9,424 nucleotides of DNA from positions 1-9,424 of the forward strand of contig CAZIDN010000109.1 of the NCBI GenBank assembly GCA_964537875.1, given 5' to 3'. The stretch's first letter is position 1. Every line of letters starts with the position of its first letter. Shown one piece after another: positions 6,578 to 9,424 of this stretch. A model generated the notes under the pieces. It made no database searches, was not told where the DNA came from, and saw only the letters and a list, made by a program, of their open reading frames with translations. The DNA is from JAPKZH01 sp964537875. GTDB lineage: Bacteria > Acidobacteriota > Aminicenantia > Aminicenantales > UBA4085. Made by a program: the position numbers and the translations under genes.

Positions 6578-8977
6578 ATGAACAAACGCGCCTTGACCTT
6601 TTCTTTGGCCCTGATTGTGCTCCTGAGTTTCGGCGGTTTCGCCCAGGAGCCCTATAAGCTTCCGCCCAAGGAAGTCATCGCCATTCTCGACGCGCCGCCG
6701 ACGCCGCGCGTCTCGATGAGCCCCGCCCGAGACTTGATGCTCCTCATCGAATACGAAACCATGCCCTCGATCGCCTACGTTTCCCAGCCCATGGACCGCA
6801 TCGCCGGGATCCGAATGACGCCGAGGAACAACAGCCGCCAAGTGTTGTCTTTCAACACAAGCCTGACCCTCAAAAAGATCAAGGACGGGACAACGAAGAA
6901 AATCGCACTGCCCGCCGGTTTCAAGTTTGGCTCGCCTGAGTGGTCGGCCGACGGACGATGGGCGATCTTCCCTCGCTATCTTGAAAACGGCGTCGAACTC
7001 TGGGCCCTCGACATCGTCTCCGCTCAGGCCAAAGGTCTGACTTCCTCGACCCTGAGCCTGGTGGTCGGCTCGGGGATCGTCTGGATGCCCGATAATCGCA
7101 CCGTCCTCGTCAACATGATCCCGGACGGCCGGGGCAAAGAGCCTGAAGCGCCGCGTGTTCCCATCGGCCCCAACATTCAAGAAGCCACTGGGAAATCGAC
7201 GAAAGTCGCGACCTACCAAGACCTCCTCAAAAACCCTTACGACGAAAAGTTGTTTGATTATTACGCGACATCCCAGCTCGTCGAGATCGACGTCACAACC
7301 GGCCAAAGCCGCAAAATCGGCACGCCCGGCATCTATGCCGGTAATGCGCCTTCTCCCGACGGGAATTTTCTGCTCATCACGCGGATTAAAAAACCCTATT
7401 CCTACAGCCTCCCCTATTCGGGATTCGCCCATTCTTATGAGGTCTGGAGCAAGACAGGAGAGCTGGTCAAAGTCATCGCCGACTTTCCCCCCAGCGAAGA
7501 CATACCCATGAACGGGGTTCCGACCGGGCCTCGGAGTGTGGATTGGCAGCCGCTGAAGCCGGCCACGTTGTTGTGGGTCGAAGCGCTCGACGGCGGCGAC
7601 CCTGAAAAAGAAGTTCCTTTCCGGGATAAAGTCATGGTGCTGCCCGCGTCTTTTTCCTCCGATGCCAAGGAAGTCCTCAAACTCCAGCACCGCTACGCCG
7701 GAATGACCTGGTTCCAAACGCCGGGCTTGGCCTTCGCCTCGGAATCCAACTGGAAAAAGAGGTGGAGAACGACCCATTTGGTCGATATCGATCATCCCCA
7801 GACACCGCCTCGTTTGATCTTCGATCTCAGCACCCAGGACCAATATAACGATCCGGGCAGGCCCGTCATCACCACAACCACGGCGGGAGACCGCCTGGTC
7901 CTTCAGGACAAGGACTGGATTTATCTCTCCGGCTCCGGCGCCTCACCGAAGGGCGACCATCCATTCTTGGATAGGATAGACATCAAGACTATGAAAAAGG
8001 AGCGCCTGTTCCAGTGCGCCGATCCCACCTACGATACGTTTGTCGACTTCGACGGGATGTCCCGGGACCGGATCATCATCAACTCCGAATCCAAGACCGA
8101 GCCCCCGAACTATTACATTCTCGACCTCAAGACAAAGAAAAAGCAGGCCTTGACCGATTTCAAGGACCCGGCCCCCCAGCTCACCAAGATGAGAAAAGAG
8201 CTGATCAAATACAAGCGGGACGACGGCGTGGACCTCTCGGGAACCCTCTATCTTCCACCCGATTATAAAGAAGGCCAACGCCTGCCCGTCGTCATCTGGG
8301 CGTACCCCCTCGAGTACAGCGACGCCGGAACGGCCGGCCAGGTCCGGGGCTCGGAGAACCGGTTCACGTTTTTCCGCGGCACCTCGCAGCTCTTCTTCGT
8401 CACCCAGGGCTATGCCGTGCTCGATAGCGCCACCATGCCGGTCGTCGGCGACCCCAAGACTATGAATGATACATTCGTCAAGCAAATCGTGGCCAACGCC
8501 AAGGCCGCCATCGACAAGCTGGACCAGATGGGCGTAGGAGACAGGAATCGGGTCGGCGTCGGCGGCCATAGCTACGGCGCCTTCATGACCGCCAACCTGC
8601 TTGCCCGGTGCGACTTGTTTGCGGCCGGGATCGCCAGAAGCGGCGCTTACAACCGGACGCTCACGCCGTTCGGCTTTCAGAGCGAACGCCGGACGCTTTG
8701 GGAAGCGCGTGACACGTATATCAATATGTCGCCGTTCATGTTCGCCAATCAGGTCAAAACGCCGATCCTCATGATCCACGGCGAAGCCGACAACAATTCC
8801 GGGACGTTCCCGATCCAGTCCGAAAGGCTGTTTGCCGCGCTTAAGGGATTCGGCGTCACGGCCCGGCTGGTCATGCTTCCCTACGAAAGCCACGGTTACA
8901 GCGCCCGGGAATCTGTGCTCCATGTCCTGGCCGAGATGTTTGAATGGTTCGATAAATACGTCAAGAACAAAAAATAG
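6578..8977 (+). CDS. Exported S9 family serine peptidase, glutamyl endopeptidase (CGEP/S9D)-like
   Basis: 799 aa. The ATG at 6578 follows AAGGAGG (6567-6573) by four bases and starts a clear Sec signal peptide (MNKRALTFSLALIVLLSFGGFAQ, cut near residue 23). Residues about 60-500 carry repeated beta-propeller-type segments (for example SPEWSADGRWAIF and NAPSPDGNFLLITR). The C-terminal part (about 540-799) is the alpha/beta hydrolase domain with triad Ser665 (GGHSYGAF), Asp738 (HGEADNN) and His772 (YESHGYSARES). The run from the catalytic serine through 'GIARSGAYNRTLTPFGF' and the His motif closely match, from memory, the plant chloroplast glutamyl endopeptidase family. In that family the propeller restricts substrates to peptides and cleavage follows Glu. 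Here the enzyme should act in the periplasm or outside the cell. Exact specificity is inferred. Confidence 0.92.
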   Translation: MNKRALTFSLALIVLLSFGGFAQEPYKLPPKEVIAILDAPPTPRVSMSPARDLMLLIEYETMPSIAYVSQPMDRIAGIRMTPRNNSRQVLSFNTSLTLKKIKDGTTKKIALPAGFKFGSPEWSADGRWAIFPRYLENGVELWALDIVSAQAKGLTSSTLSLVVGSGIVWMPDNRTVLVNMIPDGRGKEPEAPRVPIGPNIQEATGKSTKVATYQDLLKNPYDEKLFDYYATSQLVEIDVTTGQSRKIGTPGIYAGNAPSPDGNFLLITRIKKPYSYSLPYSGFAHSYEVWSKTGELVKVIADFPPSEDIPMNGVPTGPRSVDWQPLKPATLLWVEALDGGDPEKEVPFRDKVMVLPASFSSDAKEVLKLQHRYAGMTWFQTPGLAFASESNWKKRWRTTHLVDIDHPQTPPRLIFDLSTQDQYNDPGRPVITTTTAGDRLVLQDKDWIYLSGSGASPKGDHPFLDRIDIKTMKKERLFQCADPTYDTFVDFDGMSRDRIIINSESKTEPPNYYILDLKTKKKQALTDFKDPAPQLTKMRKELIKYKRDDGVDLSGTLYLPPDYKEGQRLPVVIWAYPLEYSDAGTAGQVRGSENRFTFFRGTSQLFFVTQGYAVLDSATMPVVGDPKTMNDTFVKQIVANAKAAIDKLDQMGVGDRNRVGVGGHSYGAFMTANLLARCDLFAAGIARSGAYNRTLTPFGFQSERRTLWEARDTYINMSPFMFANQVKTPILMIHGEADNNSGTFPIQSERLFAALKGFGVTARLVMLPYESHGYSARESVLHVLAEMFEWFDKYVKNKK

Positions 8978-9222
8978 CTTACTTTTGCGATCATCAGCTT
9001 GTCCTTGAATCGAGGAATCGATTCTGTCGCGGCACGTCCCCGTCGACCTTTCTGCTCACCCCCTTGATTGGCCGAGGAGGGTAGGACTATAGGTCTTAAC
9101 TAAAAGTCTTCTTTCATGCTTCCTCCCCACCCGTCACCACAAGCTCCGGACGGCCGGGAACAGACCGTGCCGCCCATAAGATTCAGATTTCACGGAAAAA
9201 GGGATGCCAACCTCGATCTCGC

Positions 9223-9249
9223 GAAAGATAGGTTTCATTCCTATTTTTC
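9223..9249 (+). terminator. Weak candidate terminator hairpin downstream of the peptidase
   Basis: In plus-strand RNA, GAAAGATAGG (9223-9232) pairs with CCTATTTTTC (9240-9249) over 10 bp with one G-U pair and a 7-base loop, followed by a U-rich stretch. The stem is A/U-rich and lies about 245 bases beyond the peptidase stop, so termination efficiency is doubtful. An overlapping alternative hairpin, AACCT-AGGTT with inner ATCT-AGAT (9209-9234), competes with it. Confidence 0.3.
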
Positions 9250-9311
9250 TTTATAATAGAGGTGCGCTTAAACGTTCGTTCAATATCGGAGACAGAGCAA
9301 ACAGATAGATC

Positions 9312-9336
9312 CTTTTCCACAAAGGTTGTGGAAAAG
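9312..9336. repeat. Perfect 11-bp inverted repeat with 3-base loop
   Basis: CTTTTCCACAA (9312-9322) and TTGTGGAAAAG (9326-9336) are exact reverse complements around AGG. No T run follows on either side, so it is not an obvious intrinsic terminator. It could be a protein-binding site, an RNA hairpin or a short dispersed repeat. Confidence 0.7.
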
Positions 9337-9385
9337 TCGCCGGCTCTTTTCATAAGTTGCTGAAAGTTGAAAGGCTGACAGAGTT

Positions 9386-9402
9386 TGCCCAAGTTTTGGG
9401 CA
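9386..9402. repeat. Perfect 7-bp inverted repeat with 3-base loop
   Basis: TGCCCAA (9386-9392) and TTGGGCA (9396-9402) flank GTT. A smaller TCCG/CGGA pair follows at 9405-9417. Together with the 9312-9336 hairpin it makes the last 120 bases of the window unusually structured. The function is unknown. Confidence 0.6.
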
Positions 9403-9424
9403 TCTCCGTGAGGCGGAATAAAAG

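Larger units (their letters stand above)
8978..9424. other. Intergenic region with no supported gene, rich in inverted repeats
   Basis: This 447-base stretch after the peptidase has no recognisable gene, tRNA or canonical terminator. The plus strand holds GAATCG-6-CGATTC (9007-9024), the hairpins listed separately, and an isolated TATAAT (9252-9257) without a clear -35. A minus-strand frame stays open from 9424 to its stop at 9183 (about 80 codons), and a plus-strand frame is open from 9309 to the edge. Neither has a convincing start or known motif. The next gene may begin or end just beyond the window. Confidence 0.5.

Noticed and set aside
6542..7843. 433-codon minus-strand open frame opposite the S9 peptidase
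   Set aside because: It is a shadow of the peptidase frame caused by GC-rich codon bias; the plus strand encodes an unmistakable peptidase with signal peptide and catalytic triad.
7943..8923. 326-codon minus-strand open frame opposite the peptidase catalytic domain
   Set aside because: It is antisense to conserved catalytic motifs, has no recognisable domain, and is again explained by codon bias.
9312..9336. 11-bp hairpin as an intrinsic terminator
   Set aside because: There is no T run directly after the stem on either strand.

Overview
The window looks like one end of a contig from an uncultured bacterium. It starts inside a 16S rRNA gene on the minus strand. It then carries a plus-strand cluster of four prepilin-like genes, a minus-strand secreted amidohydrolase lipoprotein, and a plus-strand exported serine peptidase. 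Coding GC looks moderately high by eye, and the promoters are AT-rich with clear sigma-70-type boxes. The combination of an S9D-type peptidase, a YtcJ-type amidohydrolase lipoprotein, minor pilins and this 16S would fit an Acidobacteriota or Aminicenantes-like diderm. That placement is inference only: the 16S was read for conserved landmarks and not classified.

Layout. 1-913: 5' part of a 16S rRNA gene (minus), cut by the window edge at the conserved universal-primer site near E. coli position 926. 914-1201: rRNA leader and two tandem promoters. The downstream one is a perfect TTGACA-17-TATAAT, and the leader carries a boxB-like hairpin followed by a boxA-like sequence. 1387-4574: four genes with type III (prepilin) signal sequences, resembling GspI/PilV, GspJ/PilW, GspK/PilX and GspH/FimT. 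The last three are translationally coupled or abutting. 4577-6370 (minus): amidohydrolase_3 family enzyme with a lipoprotein signal, ending 2 bases from the last pilin gene. 6371-6577: divergent promoter region with a consensus promoter on each strand. 6578-8977: S9 family serine peptidase, glutamyl-endopeptidase (CGEP/S9D) type, with a Sec signal peptide. 8978-9424: a non-coding stretch with several hairpins and no gene I can defend.

How the genes work together. The four pilin-like proteins probably form the minor-pilin or pseudopilin tip complex of a type IV pilus or type II secretion system. The ATPase, platform, secretin and prepilin peptidase genes are not in this window. The amidohydrolase and the peptidase are both predicted to act outside the inner membrane and share a divergent promoter region, which suggests a role in breaking down external peptides or amides. 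I see no CRISPR array, tRNA, insertion sequence, phage gene or recognisable new defence system here.
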